Below are positions 7,521 to 15,298 of a stretch of 64,000 nucleotides of DNA, in pieces. The translations under genes and the position numbers were made by a program. Source of the stretch: Aggregatilineales bacterium (lineage in GTDB: Bacteria > Chloroflexota > Anaerolineae > Aggregatilineales > Phototrophicaceae); contig JAUQWZ010000054.1 in NCBI GenBank assembly GCA_030834905.1, forward strand, positions 1 through 64,000, in the 5' to 3' direction. The notes beneath the pieces were generated by a model. The model saw only the letters and a list, made by a program, of their open reading frames with translations, did not search any database and was not told the origin of the DNA. Position 1 is the first letter of the stretch. Every line of letters starts with the position of its first letter.

Positions 7521-8492
7521 CTAATCGACTTTAAGGATGATCTTGCCAATATTGGCGTTGGTGTGCATGTAGCGGTGCGCTTCCGCCGCCTGACTCAGCG
7601 GGAACACGCGGTCAATCACTGGGCGGAGCGTGTCATTCTCAAAGCGCGGCAGGGCGAAATTCACGAAATCACCGGTCAGCGCGATCTTCTCCGGCAGCGG
7701 CGTGCGACGCAGCAGCGTCCCGCGAACCGTCAGATTCTTGCGCATCACTGCGCCCACGTCCAATTGACCGCCGCTGCCGCCCAGGAAGCCGATCAGCATC
7801 AGCCGCCCGCCGCGCCCCAGACATGCCAGATTGTCGTTCCAGTAGGGCGCGCCAACCACGTCGAGCGCCAGATCGACGCCGCGACCGCCAGTTGCTTCGA
7901 GGACGCGCTCTCGAAACGACTCCTGCCTGTAATTGATCGTCAGTTCCGCGCCGAGTTCGCGGCAAAACTCACATTTTGCTTCCGTTCCGGCAGTCGTGAA
8001 CACCCGCGCGCCCGCTTCACGGGCAAGCTGTATGGCGGCAGAACCCACGCCGCTGGCACCCGCGTGGATCAGGACGGCTTCGCCGGAGTTCAGCCTGCCC
8101 ATTGTGAACAGGTTGAGCCAGGCGGTCAGGTAGGCTTCGGGGATGGCGGCTGCCTGCTCATAGCTGAAGGCGCGAGGAATCGGCATCAGCATACCGATTG
8201 GCACAGCGGCAAGTTCGGCGTAGCCGCCGCCCGTAATGACCGCCATCACGCGGTCGCCCGCGTTCCAACCGCCCCCGGCGCTGACAACTTCACCGGCAAC
8301 TTCCAGCCCGAGGATGGGCGACGCGCCTTCCGGCGGCACATAGCCACCTTTACGCTGGAGCAGGTCGGCTCGGTTGAGCGCGGTCGCATGGACGCGCACC
8401 AGCAGTTCATCCTCGGCTGGCTGCGGGTCGGGAGCGTCGCCATAAACCAGCACGTCCGGGTCACCCGGCTCGCGGATGAGGATGGCTTTCAT
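7521..8492 (-). CDS. NAD(P)H quinone oxidoreductase, PIG3/zeta-crystallin type
   Basis: The 323-residue protein belongs to the zinc-free medium-chain dehydrogenase/reductase group that reduces quinones or enones with NADPH. The N-terminal catalytic half shows LNRADLLQRKGGY and GLEVAGEV. The Rossmann half shows HAGASGVGSAAIQLA (nucleotide binding), and a YRQESF segment typical of this family follows. No zinc-binding Cys/His set is seen. The length is normal. The ATG overlaps the stop of the epimerase gene by 4 bases (ATGA), so the two are co-translated although their functions are not obviously linked. Confidence 0.88.
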   Translation of the reverse strand: MKAILIREPGDPDVLVYGDAPDPQPAEDELLVRVHATALNRADLLQRKGGYVPPEGASPILGLEVAGEVVSAGGGWNAGDRVMAVITGGGYAELAAVPIGMLMPIPRAFSYEQAAAIPEAYLTAWLNLFTMGRLNSGEAVLIHAGASGVGSAAIQLAREAGARVFTTAGTEAKCEFCRELGAELTINYRQESFRERVLEATGGRGVDLALDVVGAPYWNDNLACLGRGGRLMLIGFLGGSGGQLDVGAVMRKNLTVRGTLLRRTPLPEKIALTGDFVNFALPRFENDTLRPVIDRVFPLSQAAEAHRYMHTNANIGKIILKVD

Positions 8493-9451
8493 GGTTTCTC
8501 AGCCTGCCGGACGCGCTGACGCCAGTCATTCAGAACATCACGCAGGGTGTCTTCAATCGGGATAGTCGGCTGCCAGCCGGTTGCCCGGTTCAGGCGGCTC
8601 GAATCGCCGCACGAACGGCGCACGCCGCTGGAACGAATCGTGGTCGCATTTGACTGCACCTGTATCTCGGCGCTGGTGTACGACAGCAGCGTGTCCAGCA
8701 GATAGCGGATGCTGTGCGCGTGTCCCGATGCGACGTTGTACGCCTCGCCCGCCGCGCCGCGCTCAACGATCAGCCGGTAAGCGAGGGCGATATCGCGCAC
8801 GTCGGTGAAATCGCGTTCGACCGACAGCTCGCCCACGCGCATCACCGGTTCCTGCTGTCCCGCCTCGATCCTGGCGATCTGCGAGGCGAAATCGCTTGCG
8901 ACGAAGCCGGTATGCTGACCGGGACCGATATGGTTGAACGGGCGCGCGCGCATGATGGGAAGTTGGTGGCTCAGAAAATATTGCAGACCCAGCATATCCT
9001 GGGTGACTTTGCTGACAGCATAGGGATTTGCCGGGCGCATCGGCGAGTCTTCCCGCGTCGGGTGTTCGACATCCTGATCAACGCCGTAGACTTCGCCGGA
9101 ACTGACGATCAGAATGCGCGGCGCAATCTTAGCGGCGATACAGCCGAGAAGCACATTCAGTTGGGCAAGAATGTTGTTCTCAATCGTCTGCCAGGGTGAA
9201 TCGAACGACCGGTGAACCACGGCGGACGCCGCCAGATGGTAAATCTGATCGGGGCGCACCGACTCGATCAGAGTCCGCGTCGCCTGCTCATCCTTGAGGT
9301 TCAGCGGGTGACAGGTGATCCTCGGTGACAGGTGATCGGGGCGGTCGCCAAAAATGGTGCCGTGAAGCTCCACATCGGTCAGTGATTCAAGCAGATGATG
9401 CGATAAGTGGCTGCCGACAAAGCCACTGACTCCGGTGATCAATACTCGCAC
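8489..9451 (-). CDS. rmd: GDP-6-deoxy-D-lyxo-4-hexulose reductase-like NAD-dependent epimerase
   Basis: An extended short-chain dehydrogenase of 320 residues. It shows the N-terminal GVSGFVGSH Rossmann motif, the active-site Ser in IVSSGEVYG and the YAVSK catalytic pair. The segment ARPFNHIGPGQ followed by ERDFTDVRD is characteristic of Rmd, which makes GDP-D-rhamnose from the 4-keto intermediate left by GMD. A UDP- or dTDP-sugar epimerase remains possible. The start is GTG at 9451 with AAGGGG upstream. Its product could feed the surface-glycan genes elsewhere in the window, but no gmd gene is present here. Confidence 0.75.
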   Translation of the reverse strand: MRVLITGVSGFVGSHLSHHLLESLTDVELHGTIFGDRPDHLSPRITCHPLNLKDEQATRTLIESVRPDQIYHLAASAVVHRSFDSPWQTIENNILAQLNVLLGCIAAKIAPRILIVSSGEVYGVDQDVEHPTREDSPMRPANPYAVSKVTQDMLGLQYFLSHQLPIMRARPFNHIGPGQHTGFVASDFASQIARIEAGQQEPVMRVGELSVERDFTDVRDIALAYRLIVERGAAGEAYNVASGHAHSIRYLLDTLLSYTSAEIQVQSNATTIRSSGVRRSCGDSSRLNRATGWQPTIPIEDTLRDVLNDWRQRVRQAEKP

Positions 9452-9556
9452 AGATTTGTTCCCCTTGGCGCTTCCCGTTCCCAGCGCGAATTATAGCGAA
9501 CTGATGCTATTGCGCCAGACGCAGCCGCGATAAGGTTCAGCACCAGGAAATAAAAA

Positions 9557-9683
9557 GACAGTTAACGCAAAGGCGCAGAGAACAAACGAAAGACGCAAGG
9601 TATATGAGTCATAATCCCTTTGCGTCCTTCTTTACCACTTTGCGCCTTTGCGTTGCGTTAAGTCTTTGCGCGTCCTTCTGTCT
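9557..9683. repeat. inverted-repeat element (MITE-like) abutting the glmS stop
   Basis: The left arm (9557-9600) carries GTTAACGCAAAGGCGCAGAG and AGACGCAAGG. The right arm (9616-9683) carries the complement, including CTTTGCGTCC and CTTTGCGCCTTTGCG. The ends are AGACAG and CTGTCT. The whole is about 127 bases and can fold into a long imperfect hairpin. The right end runs into the glmS stop codon (9682-9684). No reading frame within. It is probably a non-autonomous mobile or repetitive palindromic sequence. Confidence 0.7.
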
Positions 9684-11529
9684 ATTCCACCGTCACGCTC
9701 TTTGCCAGGTTGCGCGGCTGATCCACATCAGCGCCGCGCCGCACCGCGATAGCGTATGCCAGCATTTGCAGCGGGATCACCGCGATAATGGGTGACAGCA
9801 GCGGCGGCGTTTCCGGCACGTACAGCACATGATCGGCTTTGGTCGCCATGAGCGTATCGCCTTCGGTCGCCAGCGCGATGACGATGCCGCCGCGCGCCTT
9901 CGCCTGCTCGATCTGGCTGATCATCTTGTCATAGACCGCGTCGCGGAGCGCAATCGCCAGCACCGGCATCTGCTCGTCAATCAGGGCGATGGGTCCGTGT
10001 TTCATCTCGCCCGCCGGGTAGCCCTCGGCATGGATATAGCTGATTTCCTTGAGCTTCAGCGCCCCTTCCAGCGCAATGGGATAGTTGATGCCGCGCCCCA
10101 GAAACAGGAAGTTGCTGTATTGATAAAAGTAACTGGCAAGCTGGTCAACCGCGTCGAAAGTCTCCAGCGTTCGCCCGACCAGATCGGGCAGGCGTTCGAG
10201 ATCGCGCACGTACTGGCGGCGCTGTTCGCTGCCGAGCGTCCCGCGAAGCTGCCCCAGACGCAGCGCCAGCAGATACTGGTCGGCAATACTGGAAGTGAAC
10301 GCTTTGGTCGATGCCACGCCAATTTCCGGTCCGGCGTTCATGGTGATGTAGCCATCGGCGACGCGCATTGCCTGGCTGCCAATGGCGTTGACGATGCTCC
10401 ACAGCGTCGCGTGTTTGTCACGGGCTTCTTCCATCGCCGCCAGTGTATCAACCGTCTCGCCGCTTTGGGTGATCGCCAGTACGGCGGTATTGGCGTCGAT
10501 GATGGGATCGCGGTAGCGATATTCGCTGCCGTAGTCCACTTCAACATTCAGCCGCGCCATATGTTCGATATAGAACTTGCCGACCAGTCCGCTGTAGTAG
10601 CTGGTGCCGCAGGCGACGGTGACCAAGCGCTGTAAAGAGTGCGCCTGTTCGGCGGTCAGGTTCAGTTCCGGCAGCAGCACTTCCTCGCGTTCAAAGTCGA
10701 TACGTCCGCGAATGCTGTCGGTCAGGCTGCGCGCCTGATCGAAGATTTCCTTCTGCATGAAATGCTTGAATTCGCCTTTGGCGGCGCTGACCGGATCCCA
10801 GGCGATCTGATGAATCTGCGGGCTGAGCGATTCGCCGTCAAGCGTCTGAACCACGTGATGATCGGCAAAGACGGTCGCCATCTGACGGCTTTCGAGAAAC
10901 ACCATCTGGCGTGTCTGCTCCAGAATTGCCGGAATATCCGAAGCGACGAACGACTCGCCGTCGCCAATTCCCAACGCCACGCCGCCGGCGTTGCCGGTGC
11001 GCACGGCGACCAGCCGGTCGGGCTGGCGGCTGCTCATAATGCCGATGGCGTGCGCGCCTCTAAGCTGCTGAACCGCCATCCGGGTGGCTTCGGTTACGTC
11101 GCCATGAGCGCCATCGTGGGCGAAGTGTGCCACCAGATGCACGATGACCTCGGTGTCCGTCTCCGATTGAAAGACGACGCCTTCGGCTGAAAGCTCCTCG
11201 CGCAGTTCGAGGTAGTTCTCGACGATGCCGTTGTGAACGACGACGAACTCGCCATCCATGCTGATGTGGGGGTGGGCGTTGTGTTCGGCAGGGACGCCGT
11301 GAGTTGCCCAGCGAGTGTGACCAATACCAATGCAGCCTGCCAGCGGCTGGCGTTCGAGCCGCGCGCGCAGGTTGCCAAGTTTGCCAACGTCGCGGCTGAG
11401 CCGGATGGCATCGTCCTGGATGATGGCGATGCCCGCCGAATCGTAACCGCGATATTCAAGCCGCTGAAGTCCATCAATGATCAGGGGGGTGGCGTTGCGA
11501 AACCCGACGTAGCCGACAATACCGCACAT
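9682..11529 (-). CDS. glmS: glutamine--fructose-6-phosphate aminotransferase (isomerizing)
   Basis: GlmS makes glucosamine-6-phosphate from fructose-6-phosphate and glutamine, the first step toward UDP-GlcNAc for peptidoglycan and glycans. The mature enzyme starts MCGIVGYVG, so Cys2 becomes the N-terminal nucleophile of the glutaminase domain (about 1-225). Two SIS isomerase domains follow, with VACGTSYYSGL and ITQSGETVDT in the first, and the C-terminus ends PRNLAKSVTVE as usual. The length of 615 is normal. The ATG at 11529 is chosen over an in-frame upstream start because of the GGAGGC ribosome site and the need for Cys2. The leader carries a sequence that matches the glmS ribozyme core. 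Confidence 0.96.
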   Translation of the reverse strand: MCGIVGYVGFRNATPLIIDGLQRLEYRGYDSAGIAIIQDDAIRLSRDVGKLGNLRARLERQPLAGCIGIGHTRWATHGVPAEHNAHPHISMDGEFVVVHNGIVENYLELREELSAEGVVFQSETDTEVIVHLVAHFAHDGAHGDVTEATRMAVQQLRGAHAIGIMSSRQPDRLVAVRTGNAGGVALGIGDGESFVASDIPAILEQTRQMVFLESRQMATVFADHHVVQTLDGESLSPQIHQIAWDPVSAAKGEFKHFMQKEIFDQARSLTDSIRGRIDFEREEVLLPELNLTAEQAHSLQRLVTVACGTSYYSGLVGKFYIEHMARLNVEVDYGSEYRYRDPIIDANTAVLAITQSGETVDTLAAMEEARDKHATLWSIVNAIGSQAMRVADGYITMNAGPEIGVASTKAFTSSIADQYLLALRLGQLRGTLGSEQRRQYVRDLERLPDLVGRTLETFDAVDQLASYFYQYSNFLFLGRGINYPIALEGALKLKEISYIHAEGYPAGEMKHGPIALIDEQMPVLAIALRDAVYDKMISQIEQAKARGGIVIALATEGDTLMATKADHVLYVPETPPLLSPIIAVIPLQMLAYAIAVRRGADVDQPRNLAKSVTVE

Positions 11530-11674
11530 GGTTGCCTCCGTGAAATCGAAGAAGAATCGAAGCAAACATGCACGGCAACCGGGCTGCGCAAGCGGGCAGC
11601 CATGCGTGAACGGCACTCTATTGTCTGTGCGTTCCTGGTTCCACGTGCTTGCCGCCTGTCACGCAAGTTACCTC

Positions 11675-11843
11675 GCGTATTTCACGGGTCGCTTTTCTTG
11701 TAGGAGGAAATAGACAAAGGACGGTGGTCACGTCCTGGCGGCATCCGCTGATCTTCCGATTTTCTCTCCATGACTGGAGATTAGTCTCACTCCGCAGTGA
11801 GAAACCGCCACCTCGTCACCCTGCAATTACAGGGCCCTGCGCT
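11675..11843 (-). ncRNA. glmS self-cleaving ribozyme, divergent candidate
   Basis: Minus-strand order: A/GCGC at the expected cleavage site (11843/11842); a P2 hairpin CCCTG...CAGGG; TGACGAGG (11818-11811); the 5' strand TGGCGG; then ATCG and GCGGATGCCGCC (11748-11737), whose CCGCCA pairs with TGGCGG as P2.1; then a P3 hairpin GGACG...CGTCC, and TATTTC...GAAATA as a P4-like stem. This matches the order, spacing and conserved bases of the Bacillus glmS ribozyme as I recall it. Two extra hairpins (about 40 bases) are inserted in the P2.1 loop before ATCG. P2.2 keeps CGC/GCG but has A-A in place of the last pair. It lies about 150 bases upstream of the glmS ATG. Confidence 0.7.
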
Positions 11844-11993
11844 ATCTATTGTCCCAACAGGTTGTTTGCGCCTTCACCTCCAGCATGATGAAACATTCCC
11901 GACATCATACAGAAAAGATGCTGCGCTGGCAAGTAGGCACAACAAATTTGAGCCGAACGAGGGGAAATCAGGCGCTAAACGCCACGCCCGCCG

Positions 11994-13226
11994 CTAGTCC
12001 GCCTGCTTCAGATAATGGCTGCCTTTGAGCTTTTCCGGCAGCAGGTCTTCGTCGGTATAGGCTTCATAGCCTTTGCCATAGCCGAGTTCGCGCATCAAGC
12101 CGGTGGGCGCGTTGCGCAAATTCAGCGGAATTGGCAGCGCGCCATGCTGCTTCACGTCCTCCAGCGCCTGGAAGAAGGCGTCGCACGAGGCGCGGCTCTT
12201 GGGCGCAGTCGCCATGTAAACCGCGCCATGCGCCAGATTAATCTGCGCTTCGGGATAGCCAATCGTCTCGACCGCCCTAAAGACCGCGTTCGCCATCGCC
12301 AGCGCGTTTGGGTCTGCCAGACCAACATCCTCGCTGGCAAAAATGACCATCCGCCGGGCAATAAACTTAGGGTCTTCGCCCGCGTCCACCATGCGCGCCA
12401 GATAGTAGAGCGCCGCGTCAGGGTTGCTGGCGCGCATACTCTTGATGAAGGCGCTGATGGTGTTGTAATGCTCATCTGCCGCCTTGTCGTAGCGCAGGTG
12501 CTTCGACTGAGCCGTGTTTTTCAGATCGTCAACACCAATCGCGCCGCTGGAACTGGCATAAAGCTCGGCGGCAGCCTGCATCAGATTCAGCGACTGGCGC
12601 GCATCTCCGCCAGCGTAATTGACGAGAAACGCCATCGCCTCGTCGCCAATCGAGACTTTCAACTCGGCAGCGCCCTGCTCCATGATCTGCCGGATGTCGT
12701 CGTCCGAGAGCGATTCGAGCACGAAGACGCGGCAGCGCGACAGCAGCGCCGGGATGACCTCAAAGCTCGGGTTTTCAGTCGTCGCGCCGATCAGAATGAT
12801 CGTGCCGTCTTCGACGTAGGGCAGCAGAAAGTCCTGCTGCGCCTTGTTGAAGCGGTGGATCTCATCCAGGAAAACCACCGGCGAGAGTCCGGTTCCGGGG
12901 TCGGGATCGTTCATGTTGAACAGGTCGCGTTCGGGCGCGCGTTCACGCCGCGATTTCTGCACGATAGCGCGGATCTCGTCCTTACTGGCAGACACCGCCG
13001 ACAGCTCAAAAAATGGTCGGTCGGTCTGACCGGCGATAATCCGCGCCAGCGTCGTCTTGCCCACGCCGGGGGGTCCCCAGAAGATCATCGAATGCACCTT
13101 GTTCTGGCGAATCGCCTGATTCAGCGGCTTGCCCTGCCCAACCAGGTGCTTCTGCCCGACGAATCCTTCGAGTGTATCGGGGCGGATACGGTCAGGCAGC
13201 GGTCGTGAGGTTGATCGCGTTGACAT
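11994..13226 (-). CDS. rarA: replication-associated recombination protein A (AAA+ ATPase)
   Basis: RarA/MgsA (WRNIP1 family) is a clamp-loader-like ATPase acting at stalled replication forks. In the 410-residue protein the Walker A is GPPGVGKTT, the Walker B is VVFLDEIHRFNKAQQD, sensor 1 is IGATTENPSF, and the Arg finger lies in PALLSRCRV. The C-terminal tetramerisation region includes NLAHGAVYMATAPKS. An insertion after SAVSASKDEI containing RERAPERDLFNMNDPDPG is somewhat longer than in many homologues. The gene starts 9 bases after the transporter stop, so the two are probably co-transcribed. Confidence 0.93.
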   Translation of the reverse strand: MSTRSTSRPLPDRIRPDTLEGFVGQKHLVGQGKPLNQAIRQNKVHSMIFWGPPGVGKTTLARIIAGQTDRPFFELSAVSASKDEIRAIVQKSRRERAPERDLFNMNDPDPGTGLSPVVFLDEIHRFNKAQQDFLLPYVEDGTIILIGATTENPSFEVIPALLSRCRVFVLESLSDDDIRQIMEQGAAELKVSIGDEAMAFLVNYAGGDARQSLNLMQAAAELYASSSGAIGVDDLKNTAQSKHLRYDKAADEHYNTISAFIKSMRASNPDAALYYLARMVDAGEDPKFIARRMVIFASEDVGLADPNALAMANAVFRAVETIGYPEAQINLAHGAVYMATAPKSRASCDAFFQALEDVKQHGALPIPLNLRNAPTGLMRELGYGKGYEAYTDEDLLPEKLKGSHYLKQAD

Positions 13227-13235
13227 GAAAAATCC

Positions 13236-15014
13236 TTATGGAACCGGGGGCCACAGCAGCGGCACCAGAATAATCGCGATAATGTAGATAATCACCGTTA
13301 GCGGCGAACCCACCTTCAGGAAGTCCGAGAAACGGTAGCGACCAGGACCATACACCATCAGACAGGCGGGTTCAAGCGGCGTCAGGTAAGAACAACTGGC
13401 AGCGACGGCGATCATGATCGCAAACGTGCGCGGGTCCATGTCTAGCTGGGTGGCGGTGCGCAGCGCAATCGGGATGATCACCACTGCTGCCGCCTGATTC
13501 GACATTGGCTGAGTGAGCAGCACCGTCAGGACAAAGAAGCCCGTCAGCAGCAGCGCCGGCGACGTTTCGCCGGTCAAATCGACGATTCGAGCCGCCAGAT
13601 AATCCGCCGTCCCGGTTTGATCCATTGCCGCGCCCAGCGCCAACATGCTGCCGATGAGAATGATCGCCTTCCACTCAATCGAGCGATAGGCTTCTTCGGG
13701 CGTAATGCAGCGCGTGAGGAAGGCAAACGTCGCCCCCAGCAGAACCGCCACTGCCAGCGGAACCACATTCAGCGCCGCCAGCAGCAGCGAACCGACGAAC
13801 AGAACGATGGCAATGCGCGCGCGGGGGCGATTGACTCGCTTCCCTTCAACCGAACCGAGGATGCTGAACACGTTGGTCTGTTCCATCATCGCGATGTTGC
13901 TGCGTTCGCCCTGTATGAGCAGCACGTCGCCCAACCGCAGCGCGATCTGGCTGATTTTGCGGCGCAGGGTTTCGCCATGCCGGTTCACCGCCAGCACCTG
14001 AAGCCCATAGCGCTCGCGAAAACGAAACCCCTTCAGCGTGCGTCCGATCAGCGGCGAGCGCGGCAAAATCAAGCCTTCGACCAGGTACAGGTCTTCCGCC
14101 TGTAATTCAGGATCGCTCAGCTTGACGTCCGCCTTGATATCAATGCCCGTCAGATCCTTCACTTTAAGGATCTCGTCGCGCTCTCCCTCAACCAGCAGTA
14201 CGTCGCCTTCCTCAAGCACCAGATCGGCGCGTGGAGCAAAGTAGCGCGACTTTGCCCGTACCACCCGCAGCACCTTAATATCGAGATCGCGTCCCAGACC
14301 AGAGTCGTTGAGCGACTTGCCAATCAACGGCGACCCAGGCACGATCATGAACTCGGTCAGGTAAGCGCGCACCGCAAACGTGCCGTCCCCCTCGGCAGGG
14401 GCGCGGTCAGGCAGCAGACGCTGACCGACGGTATACATATAAATGAGTCCGGCAAGGACAATTGGGATGCCAACCGGCGTCAGTTCGAACAGTCCCAGCG
14501 GCGGCAGCCCGTACCGCTGCATCAAGCCGCTGACGACCAGATTGGTGGAGGTACTGATCAGCGTGACCGAACTAGAGAGAATCGACGCGAATGCCAGCGG
14601 CAGCAGCAGCCTGCTGACACTGATGCGCGCGCGCTGGGCAAGTCCGATGGTCAGCGGAACGAAAAAAGCCGTCGATGCCGTGTTGCTCATAAATGCGCTT
14701 AGCCCGGCAGCAGCAGACATAATGATCGCCAGAACACGGTTCGGACTATCCCCCGTGTAACGAAAGATCGTCCGTCCAGCCAGCTCGACCACGCCAGTGC
14801 GTTCGAGCGCCGCTGTCAGCAGCAGCAGCCCCAGGATCATCATCACCGTATCGCTGCCAAAACCAGAGAAGGCGGTTTCGGTGGACAGCAGTCCGGTCAC
14901 GATCAAGGTCAGCATCACGCCCAGCGCGATCACGTCGGCGGGCAGGCGTTCCATAGAGAACAGGATGAGGGACACAGCAATGATTGCCAGCAGCAGCCCG
15001 ATTTGGGGATCCAT
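13236..15014 (-). CDS. SLC13/DASS-family transporter with two TrkA-C (RCK_C) domains
   Basis: This 592-residue inner-membrane carrier likely moves sulfate, a dicarboxylate or another anion with a cation. Hydrophobic helices occupy residues 1-200 and about 395-590, including FMSNTASTAFFVPLTIGLA and the second-half QPMSNQAAAVVIIPIA, which are family signature loops. Between them (about 205-375) are two RCK_C-type regulatory domains, each with a PRSPLIGRTL- or PGSPLIGKSL-like motif. These domains are usual in the sulfate-type branch. The ATG lies 43 bases after the predicted transcript start. rarA follows directly. Confidence 0.88.
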   Translation of the reverse strand: MDPQIGLLLAIIAVSLILFSMERLPADVIALGVMLTLIVTGLLSTETAFSGFGSDTVMMILGLLLLTAALERTGVVELAGRTIFRYTGDSPNRVLAIIMSAAAGLSAFMSNTASTAFFVPLTIGLAQRARISVSRLLLPLAFASILSSSVTLISTSTNLVVSGLMQRYGLPPLGLFELTPVGIPIVLAGLIYMYTVGQRLLPDRAPAEGDGTFAVRAYLTEFMIVPGSPLIGKSLNDSGLGRDLDIKVLRVVRAKSRYFAPRADLVLEEGDVLLVEGERDEILKVKDLTGIDIKADVKLSDPELQAEDLYLVEGLILPRSPLIGRTLKGFRFRERYGLQVLAVNRHGETLRRKISQIALRLGDVLLIQGERSNIAMMEQTNVFSILGSVEGKRVNRPRARIAIVLFVGSLLLAALNVVPLAVAVLLGATFAFLTRCITPEEAYRSIEWKAIILIGSMLALGAAMDQTGTADYLAARIVDLTGETSPALLLTGFFVLTVLLTQPMSNQAAAVVIIPIALRTATQLDMDPRTFAIMIAVAASCSYLTPLEPACLMVYGPGRYRFSDFLKVGSPLTVIIYIIAIILVPLLWPPVP

Positions 15015-15063
15015 AGACTCGCTTTCGACAAAGCAAGATTAACAACCGCATTACCAGCAGTGT

Positions 15064-15069
15064 ATTATA
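15064..15069 (-). promoter_or_regulatory. -10 element for the SLC13 transporter gene
   Basis: TATAAT on the minus strand, about 50 bases upstream of the ATG. No good -35 at 16-18 bases is seen, so an activator or a weak -35 would be needed. Confidence 0.4.
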
Positions 15070-15142
15070 CCGTATTTGTTCGAGGCAAGGCAGCTACCTT
15101 CTGACAGAGGATGTGGGTTTATAAAGCTGAACAATTAGAGAC

Positions 15143-15225
15143 GGAACAGGTAGGGATACGACACTGTCGTGTCCGTTTCATAAATGTTGAGGCGGACACG
15201 ATAATATCGTGTCCCTACCATGTCC
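15143..15225. repeat. REP-like inverted repeat between divergent genes
   Basis: Arms at 15143-15175 and 15193-15225 are imperfect reverse complements of about 33 bases around a short spacer. Each arm is itself palindromic (ACGACACTGTCGTGT and ACACGATAATATCGTGT) and contains GGTAGGGA or its complement. This nested structure is typical of repetitive extragenic palindromes. Confidence 0.7.
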
Positions 15226-15253
15226 CTTAGGATTCATTGCGGGCAAGTCGCGT

Positions 15254-15259
15254 TATAAT
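15254..15259 (+). promoter_or_regulatory. -10 element for comM
   Basis: TATAAT 40 bases ahead of the comM ATG. The base stretch 17 bases upstream (GATTCA) is a poor -35. Confidence 0.4.
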
Positions 15260-15298
15260 CAGGCTGGCTTAACAATTCTATCTTGACGAAGGCATCTC

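Noticed and set aside
7464..8519. 351-codon plus-strand frame opposite the quinone oxidoreductase
   Set aside because: Shadow of a conserved gene on the other strand, no ribosome site, no recognisable domain.
11530..11616. N-terminal extension of GlmS from an upstream in-frame start
   Set aside because: GlmS needs Cys at position 2 as nucleophile, and the ribosome site lies just before MCGIVG.
12015..13208. 397-codon plus-strand frame opposite rarA
   Set aside because: Antisense shadow; the minus strand holds all AAA+ motifs.
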